Shown piece after piece: positions 6,962 through 15,942 of a stretch of 64,000 nucleotides of DNA (within the stretch, counting starts at the first letter, position 1; every line of letters starts with the position of its first letter). The notes beneath the pieces are model-generated. The model worked only from the letters and a program-made list of their open reading frames with translations, made no database searches and was not told the DNA's origin. Origin of the DNA: Ilumatobacter fluminis. GTDB taxonomy: Bacteria > Actinomycetota > Acidimicrobiia > Acidimicrobiales > Ilumatobacteraceae. The translations under genes and the position numbers were made by a program. The stretch lies in the NCBI RefSeq assembly GCF_004364865.1, contig NZ_SOAU01000001.1, positions 744,001 through 808,000 of the forward strand, in the 5' to 3' direction.

Positions 6962-9900
6962 GTGACGAACTTCGATCGAATCTCTCATCTTCACCCGCAC
7001 CGGGGGTCATGCATTCGACGTGGCGTCGGGGCAGTCGTCGCCGGACTCCTCGTGGCGCTCCTCGGAGTCGCCGGCCCGATCCCGGGTCGGGCAGCAGCGC
7101 TCGACGAATCGGCGGTGCCCCAACTCGTCGGCGATCTCGACCAGAGCGGCGTCGGGAGCAGGCCCGAGCACTTCGTCGGCCTCGGCGACCGGGTCGTCTT
7201 CATGGCGCGCACGGAGGCGCACGGCGCAGAGTTGTGGTCGCACGACATCTCGACCGGCGAGGTGACGCTGGTGCGGGACATCCGACCTGGGCGAATCGGG
7301 TCGACCCCGCGTGACCTCACGGAGTTCGAGGGCTTCGTGTACTTCAGCGCCGACGACGGGGTTCACGGCAACGAGCTGTGGCGAACCGATGGCACGCGAG
7401 CGGGTACCGAGTTGGTCGGTGACGTCGGACCGGGTGCGAGCGGTTCGGACCCGCGCAACTTCATGGAGTACGACGGAGATCTCTACTTCGCCGCATACGA
7501 GGCGGCGACGGGAGAGGAGCTCTGGCGCACCGACGGTTCGACGTTCGAGTTGGCTGCGGACCTGAATCCGGGATCGGCGCTGAGCAGCCCGGTGCCGCTC
7601 GCCGTTCTGGATGTCGGGGACGGCCTGGAGGCCCTCTATCTGCGTGCCCGGACAGCGTCGCGCGGCGTCGAACTGATCCGATACGACACCAAGTACGGCG
7701 TGACCGAATTCGACCTGGTGCCTGGATCGGCCGACAGCTGGCCGGAGCGACACGCCGTGCTGGACGACTCCTTCTTCGTCGCCGCGGACGAGCGACTCTG
7801 GCGACTCACGGGTGCCGATGCGACGGTGCTCGCGCCGGTCGACATGGGGCTCGCCGACCGGGTGATGGAGATCGCATCGGCCGGGGACCGGCTCTTCGTG
7901 CGGACGTTCGACTCCCCGGCCAGCGACCTGCTCGTGTTCGACGAACCGACCGGATCACCGACCACCTTGATCGAGAACGCCTTCATCGCTCACCTCACGT
8001 CGCTCGGCTCGCAGCTCGTCTTCACGCTCGACGACGGCGACGGCAACGAGCCGTGGCGTTCGACCGGCACGAGCGAGGGGACCTCCCAGATCGCCGATCT
8101 GCTGCCCGGCCCCGCGAGTTCCCATCCCTCCGAGTTCGTTGCCGACCCCGATTCGGGGATCGCCGTGTTCACGGCCACGACCGACGACGGTGTGCGCGAG
8201 CTCTGGCGGACCGACGGCACGGCGGACGGTACCGAGACGATCTCGAGCGGTGGGGCGAGCCCGTTCGGCATCACGCTGGTGGCGTCGAAGACCTGGGCCT
8301 TCGCCGGCACAGACGTCGAACGCGGGCTCGAGCCATGGATCACCCGTAGCACGAAAACCTCGACGGGGCCGATGGGCGATGTCGTCACTGCGACGGAAAG
8401 CTCCAACCCGCGCGGCTTCGCTCGCCTCGGCAACGGTGTCGTCTTCGAGGCCGATGATGGGTCTTCGTCCTTCATCTGGACCGCTCCCACGCATGCGTCC
8501 GCCCCGGAACGAATCGAGGGCACCGGTGATCAGGCCTACGATCACGCCGTCTCGCTCGGGGATCGGGTCGTGTTCCGGTCCTACGACGACATCAACGGTT
8601 CGGAGCCCTGGGTGACGGACGGCACCGCATCGGGGACCGTTCTCATCGGCAACATCGGACCAGGCGCGGCTCACGCCGATATCGAAGAGATCGTCGTGGC
8701 CCGAGGCCTTGCGTTCCTGATCGTCCCGGACGCGGGCGTGTGGGTCACCGGTGGAACGCCTGGCGACCTGCGACGTGTGTTCTCGGGACAGGTCGGAAGG
8801 TGGACGACCACTCGCTACGGCCTCGTCTTCGGGGGTCGGACACCCGAGCACGGCGACGAGCCGTATGTCAGCGACGGCACGCGAGCGGGTACCCGTCGGC
8901 TGGCGGATCTCGCAGCCGGAGCGTCGTCGTCGAACCCCTCCGACTTCGTCGAATACGGCGACTTCGTGTTCTTCCTCGCAGACGGTCGCTTGTGGCGGAC
9001 CGCCAACGTTGCGGGCGACCTGATCGAGGTGCCGGTACCGGGTGGCACCGACGCAGAGATCGATGCGCTCGGCGCCGGGAACGAGCTGCTGCTGTGGCAG
9101 AGCTTCGACGACGCAACGCCGTCGAGGTTGCTCGCCAGCGACGAACCGATGCCGGACTTCGCGGTCGTCGATCTCGGCGACGTGCCGGTCGATTCGGCCC
9201 GGCTGTCGCTGGCCGAGCCCGTCGCCGGCGGAACCGTGGTACCGGTGGCACTCGACGGTGACCGACACATCTCCGCGCTGATCCGGGTCGCCGGTGTGTC
9301 GTCGACGGTCGTGTTCAGCGTCGACGCCGACGCGTACATCGAAGAGCGCGAGTACCTCCTCCATGCCGACTCCGTCTACTTCGTGACCGTGGACGACGGC
9401 GACCACTACCGGAGCCGTCTGATCCGGACCGACGGTTCCGTCGGGGGCACGTACGTCGTCGATGTCAGCGAGGACTTCAACTACTCCAACGAGATCGCCG
9501 AGCTGCGCATCGCCGGGAACCATGCGTACTACAGGAAGAGCACCGGTGACTTCGGCTACGAACCGTTCCGGATCGACGTCGGCGCCGGCGTGCCGAGCGC
9601 GCCTCGTTCGGTCTCGGCGGTCGCCGGCCAACGCGCTGCGACGGTGTCGTGGACGGCGCCGGTCGACGACGGTGGGCAGCCGATCGTGTCGTACACGGTG
9701 ACCGCATCACCGGGTGGAGCGACGTGCACGACGTCGTCGACGGTGTGCACGGTCAGCGGCCTGACCGGAGGGACGTCGTACACCTTCACCGTCCGCGCCG
9801 ACAACGGGCGCTCCGTCTCGCCGTCGTCGGCGGCGTCGAACGCCGTCGTTCCGACCGCCCCCGAGCAGCCCGAGGTCCCCGGCTTCACCCCGTTGTCGCC

Positions 9901-11023
9901 GGCTCGGTTGTTGGAGTCGCGGTCGGGTGTGGGGAATGTGACGGTGGATGGTCGGTTCGAGGGGATCGGTCGTGTTGGTGCTGGTTCGGTGACGGAGTTG
10001 GTGGTTGCTGGTCGTGGTGGTGTGCCGGTGGGTGCGTCGGCGGTGTCGTTGAACGTGACGGCGGTTCGTCCGTCGGCGGCTGGGCATCTGACGGTGTTTC
10101 CGTGTGGTGGTGCGGTGCCGACGGCGTCGAATGTGAATTATTCGGCTGGTGTGGTGGTGCCGAATGCGGTGTTGAGTCGGGTGGGTGCCGGTGGAAAGGT
10201 GTGTGTGTTCTCGTTGGCGGAGACGGATCTGATCGTCGACGTCAACGGGGCCTTCGAGTCGGGGTTCGCGTCGTTGTCGCCGGCTCGGTTGTTGGAGTCG
10301 CGGTCGGGTGTGGGGAATGTGACGGTGGATGGTCGGTTCGAGGGGATCGGTCGTGTTGGTGCTGGTTCGGTGACGGAGTTGGTGGTTGCTGGTCGTGGTG
10401 GTGTGCCGGTGGGTGCGTCGGCGGTGTCGTTGAACGTGACGGCGGTTCGTCCGTCGGCGGCTGGGCATCTGACGGTGTTTCCGTGTGGTGGTGCGGTGCC
10501 GACGGCGTCGAATGTGAATTATTCGGCTGGTGTGGTGGTGCCGAATGCGGTGTTGAGTCGGGTGGGTGCCGGTGGAAAGGTGTGTGTGTTCTCGTTGGCG
10601 GAGACGGATCTGATCGTCGACGTCAACGGGGCCTTCGAGTCGGGGTTCGCGTCGTTGTCGCCGGCTCGGTTGTTGGAGTCGCGGTCGGGTGTGGGGAATG
10701 TGACGGTGGATGGTCGGTTCGAGGGGATCGGTCGTGTTGGTGCTGGTTCGGTGACGGAGTTGGTGGTTGCTGGTCGTGGTGGTGTGCCGGTGGGTGCGTC
10801 GGCGGTGTCGTTGAACGTGACGGCGGTTCGTCCGTCGGCGGCTGGGCATCTGACGGTGTTTCCGTGTGGTGGTGCGGTGCCGACGGCGTCGAATGTGAAT
10901 TATTCGGCTGGTGTGGTGGTGCCGAATGCGGTGTTGAGTCGGGTGGGTGCCGGTGGAAAGGTGTGTGTGTTCTCGTTGGCGGAGACGGATCTGATCGTCG
11001 ACGTCAACGGGGCCTTCGACTGA
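6962..11023 (+). CDS. Secreted ELWxTDGT-repeat propeller protein with FN3 domain and three C-terminal surface repeats
   Basis: About 1353 residues. The N-terminus has basic residues (CIRRG), a hydrophobic stretch VVAGLLVALLGVAGPI and an AxA-like cleavage site (GRAAALD), so it is exported. Residues ~40-860 are repeats of 'ELWRTDGTxxGTxLVxDxxPG', as seen in beta-propeller-like secreted proteins. A fibronectin type III domain follows (VSWTAPVDDGGQPIVSYTV; SGLTGGTSYTFTVRADN). From residue ~978 to the end come three 127-residue repeats starting LSPARLLESRSG and ending TDLIVDVNGAFE. The same 'LxPxRLxDTR...VDVxGxF' type occurs in the neighbouring secreted dehydrogenase. The start is uncertain: I use GTG at 6962, because the ATG-like site in the region is out of frame and the open frame to 6881 would overlap nadE. 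Function unknown; probably cell-surface adhesion or binding. Confidence 0.75.
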   Translation: MTNFDRISHLHPHRGSCIRRGVGAVVAGLLVALLGVAGPIPGRAAALDESAVPQLVGDLDQSGVGSRPEHFVGLGDRVVFMARTEAHGAELWSHDISTGEVTLVRDIRPGRIGSTPRDLTEFEGFVYFSADDGVHGNELWRTDGTRAGTELVGDVGPGASGSDPRNFMEYDGDLYFAAYEAATGEELWRTDGSTFELAADLNPGSALSSPVPLAVLDVGDGLEALYLRARTASRGVELIRYDTKYGVTEFDLVPGSADSWPERHAVLDDSFFVAADERLWRLTGADATVLAPVDMGLADRVMEIASAGDRLFVRTFDSPASDLLVFDEPTGSPTTLIENAFIAHLTSLGSQLVFTLDDGDGNEPWRSTGTSEGTSQIADLLPGPASSHPSEFVADPDSGIAVFTATTDDGVRELWRTDGTADGTETISSGGASPFGITLVASKTWAFAGTDVERGLEPWITRSTKTSTGPMGDVVTATESSNPRGFARLGNGVVFEADDGSSSFIWTAPTHASAPERIEGTGDQAYDHAVSLGDRVVFRSYDDINGSEPWVTDGTASGTVLIGNIGPGAAHADIEEIVVARGLAFLIVPDAGVWVTGGTPGDLRRVFSGQVGRWTTTRYGLVFGGRTPEHGDEPYVSDGTRAGTRRLADLAAGASSSNPSDFVEYGDFVFFLADGRLWRTANVAGDLIEVPVPGGTDAEIDALGAGNELLLWQSFDDATPSRLLASDEPMPDFAVVDLGDVPVDSARLSLAEPVAGGTVVPVALDGDRHISALIRVAGVSSTVVFSVDADAYIEEREYLLHADSVYFVTVDDGDHYRSRLIRTDGSVGGTYVVDVSEDFNYSNEIAELRIAGNHAYYRKSTGDFGYEPFRIDVGAGVPSAPRSVSAVAGQRAATVSWTAPVDDGGQPIVSYTVTASPGGATCTTSSTVCTVSGLTGGTSYTFTVRADNGRSVSPSSAASNAVVPTAPEQPEVPGFTPLSPARLLESRSGVGNVTVDGRFEGIGRVGAGSVTELVVAGRGGVPVGASAVSLNVTAVRPSAAGHLTVFPCGGAVPTASNVNYSAGVVVPNAVLSRVGAGGKVCVFSLAETDLIVDVNGAFESGFASLSPARLLESRSGVGNVTVDGRFEGIGRVGAGSVTELVVAGRGGVPVGASAVSLNVTAVRPSAAGHLTVFPCGGAVPTASNVNYSAGVVVPNAVLSRVGAGGKVCVFSLAETDLIVDVNGAFESGFASLSPARLLESRSGVGNVTVDGRFEGIGRVGAGSVTELVVAGRGGVPVGASAVSLNVTAVRPSAAGHLTVFPCGGAVPTASNVNYSAGVVVPNAVLSRVGAGGKVCVFSLAETDLIVDVNGAFD
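9893..11020 (+). repeat. Tandem triplication of a 381-bp coding unit
   Basis: Units start at 9893, 10274 and 10655, a period of exactly 381 bp (127 codons). The copies appear identical at every base I compared; the third is cut short by the stop codon. Codon choice inside the units differs sharply from the rest of the gene: third positions are mostly G or T (GTG, TTG, GGT, GTT) instead of the C-rich usage before base 9890. Confidence 0.95.
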
Positions 11024-11039
11024 GCCGGCGGTCCGACGA

Positions 11040-13394
11040 TCAGGTGAAGAAGCCGAGCACGTCGACGACGAGATCGGTGCGGCGGAACGCGGTGTAGTTC
11101 ATCCGTCCGCCGTCACCGAGCTTGGTCACGGCGAGCACCGCGCGGATCTGGCCGGCCCCGTCGACGTTCAGGTTCGAGACGACCGGCGTGGTCGGCGTCG
11201 GGTGCGCCGACAGGTGGCCCGCCTCGGCGGGGTTCACCATCGTCAGGTTGTGCACCACGGCGCTCGCCGACCCGGCGCCCGGCACGGTGAGCCCCTGCGC
11301 GGCCTCCGGCTGCATGGTGCCGAACGGAGTCGAGTCGCGGGTGTCGACGATCCGGTTGGCCGAGACGGCCTGATACCTGCCCTCGACCGAGCTCGGCGCA
11401 GCGTCCGACGTCACATAGCCGGCGACGTCGATCACCGTGTTCGCGACGTTCACCGAGCCGATCGTGATCCCACCGTCGGGGCCGAGCGGCACCACGACCA
11501 GGTTGGCTCGCACCTCACCGGCGCGCACGTTGACGTTCGACGTCTCGATCACGTCGCCGCCACCCGGGTACACGCTCAGATGGCCGCCGTCGGCCGAGCC
11601 GGCGATCGCCACCATCGACAGCACCACGGCCTCGACTGTGCCGTCGTCGGGGATGCCGACGTGTCCGGCGATGTCGACGTCCCACCCGGCCGCGGTGTCG
11701 GTCCACGGATTCGGGCTGCCCGAATCGAGGGGCTGCCCAGCGGTTTCGCGGGTGTCGGCGACCCGGGTCGGTTCGAGCGCGACGAACCGGCCGTCGTCGG
11801 TCGGGCCCGACTCGTCGAACCACGCGAGCACGTCGATGACGACCCGAGCGCCGACCGTCGTCTCGATCACGAAGGTGCCGTCGTCGGCCAACGGCACGAT
11901 CGCTGCGTTGGCAGCGAGCCCGAACGACCGGTCGACGTTGAGCGACGACGTTTCCGGACGGGCCGTGCGAGCCGGCCACGCCCGGAGGAAACCGGCACCG
12001 TCGGTGGCCGCGAACGTGAGGTTGACCAGCGCCGCCTCGTAGTCGGCGGGCGGCTCGGCGTCGACGACGCGCGTCGACATCGCCGTCATCCGCCCCGCCG
12101 GACCACCGACCGTGTTGCCGGTGTCGTAGATGCGTACCGGCGACGTCGGCACGATCTTCATCGGCCCGGTCGACGCGTCGTTCGGCGCCGGTGGCACGAC
12201 GGCCCGCACCGACCCGAGGGTCGTGTAGTAGAGGACGGAACGGCCCTCGGCGTCGAAGCCGAACGTCATGTCGGTCATGCCGTTGGCGCCCGAGACGAAC
12301 GGTGAGCCGTAGTCGACCGAACCGTTCGCCTCCATCAGCCAGATCTCGCCCGACAGGTAGTCGCCGAACAGATAGGTGCCGTCGTACCGGCTCGGCCACA
12401 GGCCGTCGGGTACGAACGCGCCGCCGGTGATCGACCGGCCGGTCGTGCGGCCGTACACGGTGATCGGGTCGGTCAGGCCGACCGCCGGTCCGGCGCACGG
12501 CGCGGTCTGTCCCTGCGGGCAGTTGCCCTCGCGCGACGGCCAGCCGTAGTTCGCGCCGAGCTTGCCGTCGTCGACTTCTTCCAAGGTGCCTTGACCGACG
12601 TCGTTGATGTAGAAGCGGCCGCTGCCGTCGTTGCGGTCGAACGCGAAGCGGTACGGGTTACGCAGGCCGACCGCATAGATCTCCTGACAGGTCGTGGTCG
12701 GTGTCAGCGAGGTGTTGCCCCGCGTGGCGCACCGGGCGGTGCCGGCGCCCGAGAAGGGGTTGCCGGGCGCCGGGAAGCCGTCGGTCGTGATCCGCAGGAT
12801 CTTGCCGTTCAGCAGTGACAAGTCTTGGGCGGCGTCGTTGCTGCCGGCCGACCCGGAGTCGCCGCGCGGGTCTCGTCCGGCGTCACCGACGGCGACGTAG
12901 AGGTAGCCGTCGCTGCCGATGTCGAGGTCGCCGCCGTTGTGGTTGCCGCCCCGGGCCGAGATCTTGTCGAGCAGGACGACCTCGCTCGCCGGGTCGATGC
13001 TGCTGTCCGGGCTCATGGTGAAGCGACTGACCCGATTCACGCAGCCCGCAGCGGTGGCGGCGCTGTAGTAGACGTACACGGCTCCGTTGCTCGTGAAGCC
13101 CGGGTCGTGGGTGAAGCCGAGCAGGCCCTGTTCGCTGGAGGTGCAGACGCTCAGCGTGAGGGCGGTCGAGAACGTCGCCGATCCGGGCCGGCCGACGCGC
13201 ACCCGGCCGGCCTTCTCGAGCACCACGATCCGGTCGCCCGGCATCCACTCCACTGCCGTCGGTGAGTCGAACCCGCCGACGGCGACATCGGTGAACCCGG
13301 CGGGCACGGTGGCCGCCTCGACGACGTTCGGCGACCCGGTCGCCATCGCCCCGAGCAGCATCGATCCGGCAACGAACAGTCGACCCCAGCGCAT
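11040..13394 (-). CDS. Secreted glucose/sorbosone dehydrogenase-like protein with C-terminal surface repeats
   Basis: 784 residues. Signal peptide: MRWGRLFVAGSMLLGAMATG ending VVEAA. Residues ~30-420 are a six-bladed GSDH propeller: PTAVEWMPGDRIVVLEKAGR, EQGLLGFTHDPGF, GGNHNGGDLDIGSDGYLYVA, VGLRNPYRFAFDR and a closing GANYGWPSREG. Soluble members use PQQ to oxidise sugars; whether this one binds PQQ is not shown. The C-terminal ~350 residues hold three degenerate repeats (VRIYDTGN, TRVADTRE, RIVDTRDS; ending in VIDVLAWF, VIDVAGYV, VVDVLGFF) of the same kind as in the 6962-11023 protein. ATG 13394 was chosen because it begins the signal peptide; the open frame to 13547 runs through a palindrome. 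Convergent with the ELW-repeat gene. Confidence 0.85.
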   Translation of the reverse strand: MRWGRLFVAGSMLLGAMATGSPNVVEAATVPAGFTDVAVGGFDSPTAVEWMPGDRIVVLEKAGRVRVGRPGSATFSTALTLSVCTSSEQGLLGFTHDPGFTSNGAVYVYYSAATAAGCVNRVSRFTMSPDSSIDPASEVVLLDKISARGGNHNGGDLDIGSDGYLYVAVGDAGRDPRGDSGSAGSNDAAQDLSLLNGKILRITTDGFPAPGNPFSGAGTARCATRGNTSLTPTTTCQEIYAVGLRNPYRFAFDRNDGSGRFYINDVGQGTLEEVDDGKLGANYGWPSREGNCPQGQTAPCAGPAVGLTDPITVYGRTTGRSITGGAFVPDGLWPSRYDGTYLFGDYLSGEIWLMEANGSVDYGSPFVSGANGMTDMTFGFDAEGRSVLYYTTLGSVRAVVPPAPNDASTGPMKIVPTSPVRIYDTGNTVGGPAGRMTAMSTRVVDAEPPADYEAALVNLTFAATDGAGFLRAWPARTARPETSSLNVDRSFGLAANAAIVPLADDGTFVIETTVGARVVIDVLAWFDESGPTDDGRFVALEPTRVADTRETAGQPLDSGSPNPWTDTAAGWDVDIAGHVGIPDDGTVEAVVLSMVAIAGSADGGHLSVYPGGGDVIETSNVNVRAGEVRANLVVVPLGPDGGITIGSVNVANTVIDVAGYVTSDAAPSSVEGRYQAVSANRIVDTRDSTPFGTMQPEAAQGLTVPGAGSASAVVHNLTMVNPAEAGHLSAHPTPTTPVVSNLNVDGAGQIRAVLAVTKLGDGGRMNYTAFRRTDLVVDVLGFFT

Positions 13395-13427
13395 GGCGCG
13401 ACCGTACAACCGCCCAACCGGCGAACG

Positions 13428-13471
13428 GGGTCGGATACGTCTCGTCGGGACCGACGAGACGTATCCGACCC
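13428..13471. repeat. Near-uninterrupted palindrome, family A, copy 2
   Basis: Two 21-base arms (13428-13448 and 13451-13471) pair perfectly with only GA between them. The arm begins GGGTCGGATACGTCTCG. The inner 40 bp (13430-13469) match the element at 2584-2623. It lies 33 bases upstream of the secreted dehydrogenase start and 17 bases after the end of the PLP enzyme frame, both on the minus strand. Confidence 0.85.
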
Positions 13472-13488
13472 CCTTCGTCGGTTCGTGC

Positions 13489-14592
13489 TCAGGACAGAGC
13501 GTGCTGGAGGTCGGCCCAGAGGTCGTCGACGTGTTCGAGGCCGACACTGAGGCGGATCAGGCCGGGAGGGACCTCTTCCTGTCCCTCCAACGCCGCCCGC
13601 TGCTCCATCGTCGACTCGACGCTGCCGAGGCTCGTGGCGTGCCGGATCAGGCGGGTTCGACGGACCGTGTCGTGGGCCGCCTGGAAACTCGCCACCTCGA
13701 AGCTGACGATCGACCCGAATCCGGTCATCTGCTCCTTCGCCCGTGCGTGGTTCGGGTCGGTCGGCAGGCCGGGATACCGGACCTTGGCGACGGCATCGTG
13801 GTCGTCGAGCCGTCGGGCGAGTTCGAGCGCCGTGTCCTGGGCGTGGCGGACGCGGAGCGCCATCGTCCGTGCGCCGCGAACGGCGAGGTACGACTCGAGT
13901 GCGCCCGGCGTGCCGCCGTGCAGCGTGCGGCTGCGCCGGAGGCGCTCGACCAGTTCGAGGGAGCGGGTGGTGACGACGCCGCTCAGTAGATCGGAGTGGC
14001 CACCGATGAACTTGGTCGCCGACTGCACCGACAGATCCGCGCCGAGGTCGAGCGGTCGCTGGAGGAGCGCCGTGGCGAAGGTGTTGTCGACCGCGAACAG
14101 CGAACCGGTCTTGCGGTCGGCAGCTGCGATCGTGGCGAGCTCGGCGACCTCGAGGAGCGGGTTCGACGGCGACTCGACCCAGACCAGATCGGCCGTGGCG
14201 AGTGCGGCGAGCCAGCCGTCGGTGTCGGCGGTGGCGATCCGGTCGACGGTCCAGCGACCCTGCGCCTCACCCTCGGCGGCGATGCCTTCGGTCGCCTGGT
14301 AGCAGTCGGACGGGACGGCGATGTGGGCGCCGGTCGGGAGCAGGGCGAAGACCGAGCTGACCGCCGCCATGCCCGATGCGAACGAGACGCACTGGGCCTG
14401 TTCGAGCCCGCCGACGACGGTCTCGAGCGCATGCCAGGTCGGCGTGGTGTCGGTGCGGGCGTAGAGCACGTCGCCGTCGAGTTCGAAGTTCGACGCCGGC
14501 ACGATCGGCGCATTGAGTGGCTCACCGGGCGCGTGCGGACGTCCGCCGCTCACCAACCACGTCTCGTCGCTCCACTCGTCGTCACGTTCCAT
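13489..14592 (-). CDS. Cys/Met metabolism PLP enzyme (cystathionine gamma-synthase/lyase family)
   Basis: 367 residues of the fold-type I Cys/Met family. PLP-binding landmarks: SFASGMAAVSSVFALLPTGAH, VESPSNPLLEVAEL, AVDNTFATALLQRPLDLGAD, and the Schiff-base Lys in SVQSATKFIGGHSDLLSG. The C-terminus has RHATSLGSVESTMEQRA, where the SLGxxES segment is the usual substrate-pocket signature. Members are cystathionine gamma-synthase, gamma-lyase, beta-lyase or homocysteine synthase; sequence inspection does not decide which. Slightly short (usual 380-400). No sulfur-metabolism neighbours, so the role is inferred only from family. Its stop faces the palindrome at 13428-13471. Confidence 0.85.
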   Translation of the reverse strand: MERDDEWSDETWLVSGGRPHAPGEPLNAPIVPASNFELDGDVLYARTDTTPTWHALETVVGGLEQAQCVSFASGMAAVSSVFALLPTGAHIAVPSDCYQATEGIAAEGEAQGRWTVDRIATADTDGWLAALATADLVWVESPSNPLLEVAELATIAAADRKTGSLFAVDNTFATALLQRPLDLGADLSVQSATKFIGGHSDLLSGVVTTRSLELVERLRRSRTLHGGTPGALESYLAVRGARTMALRVRHAQDTALELARRLDDHDAVAKVRYPGLPTDPNHARAKEQMTGFGSIVSFEVASFQAAHDTVRRTRLIRHATSLGSVESTMEQRAALEGQEEVPPGLIRLSVGLEHVDDLWADLQHALS

Positions 14593-14618
14593 TCCCCCAT
14601 CATGCCGACCAACCGCAC

Positions 14619-14706
14619 GGATGGGGTCAGACCGGATGGGTCAGACCGGGTCCGAGTCAGGGTCGCGGATGTCGAGGTCGTGTCACGAACGTGGTCGGAC
14701 CCCATC
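14619..14706. repeat. Degenerate repeat cluster related to family C
   Basis: GATGGGGTCAGACC occurs at 14620-14633, a shortened GATGGGTCAGACC at 14635-14647, and a near inverted copy GGTCGGACCCCATC at 14693-14706. The last lies inside acr3 and encodes its C-terminal TDGVRP. The core resembles the 27-bp core at 20762 and 24581 but the arms are lost. Confidence 0.55.
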
Positions 14707-15768
14707 GGTGTCGTAGTAGCGGCGCTTGGCCCAGAGGCTGACGTAGACGAGTGCGACGAGCACCGGCACCTCGATGAGCGGGCCGACGACGCCGGCGAGC
14801 GCCTGGCCCGAGGTCACCCCGAACACACCGATCGACACGGCGATCGCGAGCTCGAAGTTGTTGCCCGCCGCCGTGAACGCGATCGACGTGTTGCGCTCGT
14901 AGGGGAAGCCCATCTTGAGACCGGCGAAGTACGACCCGAACCACATGAGTGCGAAGTAGATGAGCAGGGGCACGGCGATGCGAGCGACGTCCCACGGCTG
15001 CTCGGTGATCTGCTCCCCCTGCAGCGCGAAGAGGATCACGATCGTGAACAGCAGGCCGTAGAGGGCGACCGGGCCGATGCGCGGCAGGAACCGTTCCTCG
15101 TACCACTCGACGCCCTTGGCGCGCTCGCCGATCGTGCGCGTGAGGAAGCCGGCGAGCAGCGGGATCCCGAGGAAGATCAGCACCGACTTGGCGATCTCCC
15201 ACATCGTGACGTCGATGCCGTCGGAGTCGAGCCCGAGCCATTCGGGGAGGAGCTCGAGGTAGAAGTAGCCGAGGATCGAGTAGGCGACGATCTGGAACAA
15301 CGAGTTGATCGCGACCAGCACGGCGGCCAGTTCACGGCTGCCGCAGGCGAGATCGTTCCAGATCAGGACCATGGCGATGCAGCGGGCGAGACCGACGATG
15401 ATCAGCCCGGTCCGGTACTCGGGCAGGTCGGGGAGCAGGATCCAGGCGAGTGCGAACATGAGCGCCGGCCCGATCAGCCAGTTCAACACGAGCGACATGA
15501 CGAGCGACCGGCGGTCGAGCGACTCGCCGATCCGGGTGTACTTCACCTTGGCGAGGACCGGGTACATCATCGCCAGCAGCCCGATCGCGATCGGGAGCGA
15601 GACGGTGTCGATCTTGATCGCATCGAGGGTCTCGTCGAGGTCGGGGATCGCCTTGCCGAGCACGATTCCGATCAGCATCGCGGCGCCGATCCAGACCGGC
15701 AGGAATCGGTCGAGGGTGGAGAGCTGGGCGGGGGCGTCGGCGGACGGTTCGATGCTGGTGTCGGTCAT
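14683..15768 (-). CDS. acr3: ACR3-family arsenite efflux transporter
   Basis: 361 residues with about ten hydrophobic helices. ACR3 hallmarks: LDRFLPVWIGAAMLIGIVLG near the N-terminus, NWLIGPALMFALAWILLPD, LARCIAMVLIWNDLACG (the conserved Cys of ACR3 that is essential for transport lies in such a segment), and NTSIAFTAAGNNFELAIAVS. Exports As(III) using the proton-motive force. ATG at 15768 gives the usual N-terminus; the frame to 15819 adds 17 residues. It lies 11 kb from arsR/arsI but carries its own promoter with a matching half-site. The last codons (encoding TDGVRPRS) come from a repeat-like sequence, so the extreme C-terminus may be acquired. Confidence 0.95.
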   Translation of the reverse strand: MTDTSIEPSADAPAQLSTLDRFLPVWIGAAMLIGIVLGKAIPDLDETLDAIKIDTVSLPIAIGLLAMMYPVLAKVKYTRIGESLDRRSLVMSLVLNWLIGPALMFALAWILLPDLPEYRTGLIIVGLARCIAMVLIWNDLACGSRELAAVLVAINSLFQIVAYSILGYFYLELLPEWLGLDSDGIDVTMWEIAKSVLIFLGIPLLAGFLTRTIGERAKGVEWYEERFLPRIGPVALYGLLFTIVILFALQGEQITEQPWDVARIAVPLLIYFALMWFGSYFAGLKMGFPYERNTSIAFTAAGNNFELAIAVSIGVFGVTSGQALAGVVGPLIEVPVLVALVYVSLWAKRRYYDTDGVRPRS

Positions 15769-15833
15769 CTCGATGCCTCGGTGGGGGAGCGAAGAGGGTG
15801 CGCCGCGGACGGCCGACATCGTTTCGATGTCGG

Positions 15834-15868
15834 TCGATACGTTACCCGAACGCTTCGACCACCGTCAA
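15834..15868 (-). promoter_or_regulatory. acr3 promoter with ArsR-like half-site
   Basis: On the minus strand TTGACG (15868-15863) is followed after 18 bases by TAACGT (15844-15839), the same spacing as the arsI promoter. CGTATCGA (15841-15834) repeats exactly the right half of the arsI operator dyad and overlaps the -10. This suggests one ArsR controls both loci. Confidence 0.5.
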
Positions 15869-15901
15869 TATGATCCTGGGTTCGCTGCCGGCCCGGTGAA
15901 C

Positions 15902-15935
15902 GACGAAGGCCGGCCCCGGTGGGCCGGCCGTCGTC
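15902..15935 (-). terminator. Hairpin terminator after tRNA-Pro
   Basis: A 9-bp GC stem (GGCCGGCCC at 15908-15916 with 15921-15929, loop CGGT) continues for five further pairs after one A-G mismatch. It starts 8 bases beyond the tRNA 3' end on the minus strand. Confidence 0.7.
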
Positions 15936-15942
15936 ATCTATC

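Noticed and set aside
7955-9631. 558-residue minus-strand open frame
   Set aside because: Antisense to the secreted ELW-repeat gene, which has signal peptide and clear repeats; no motif on the minus strand.
9707-10849. 380-residue minus-strand frame with His/Arg/Thr-rich repeats
   Set aside because: Simply the complement of the 381-bp triplication; low complexity and no start context.
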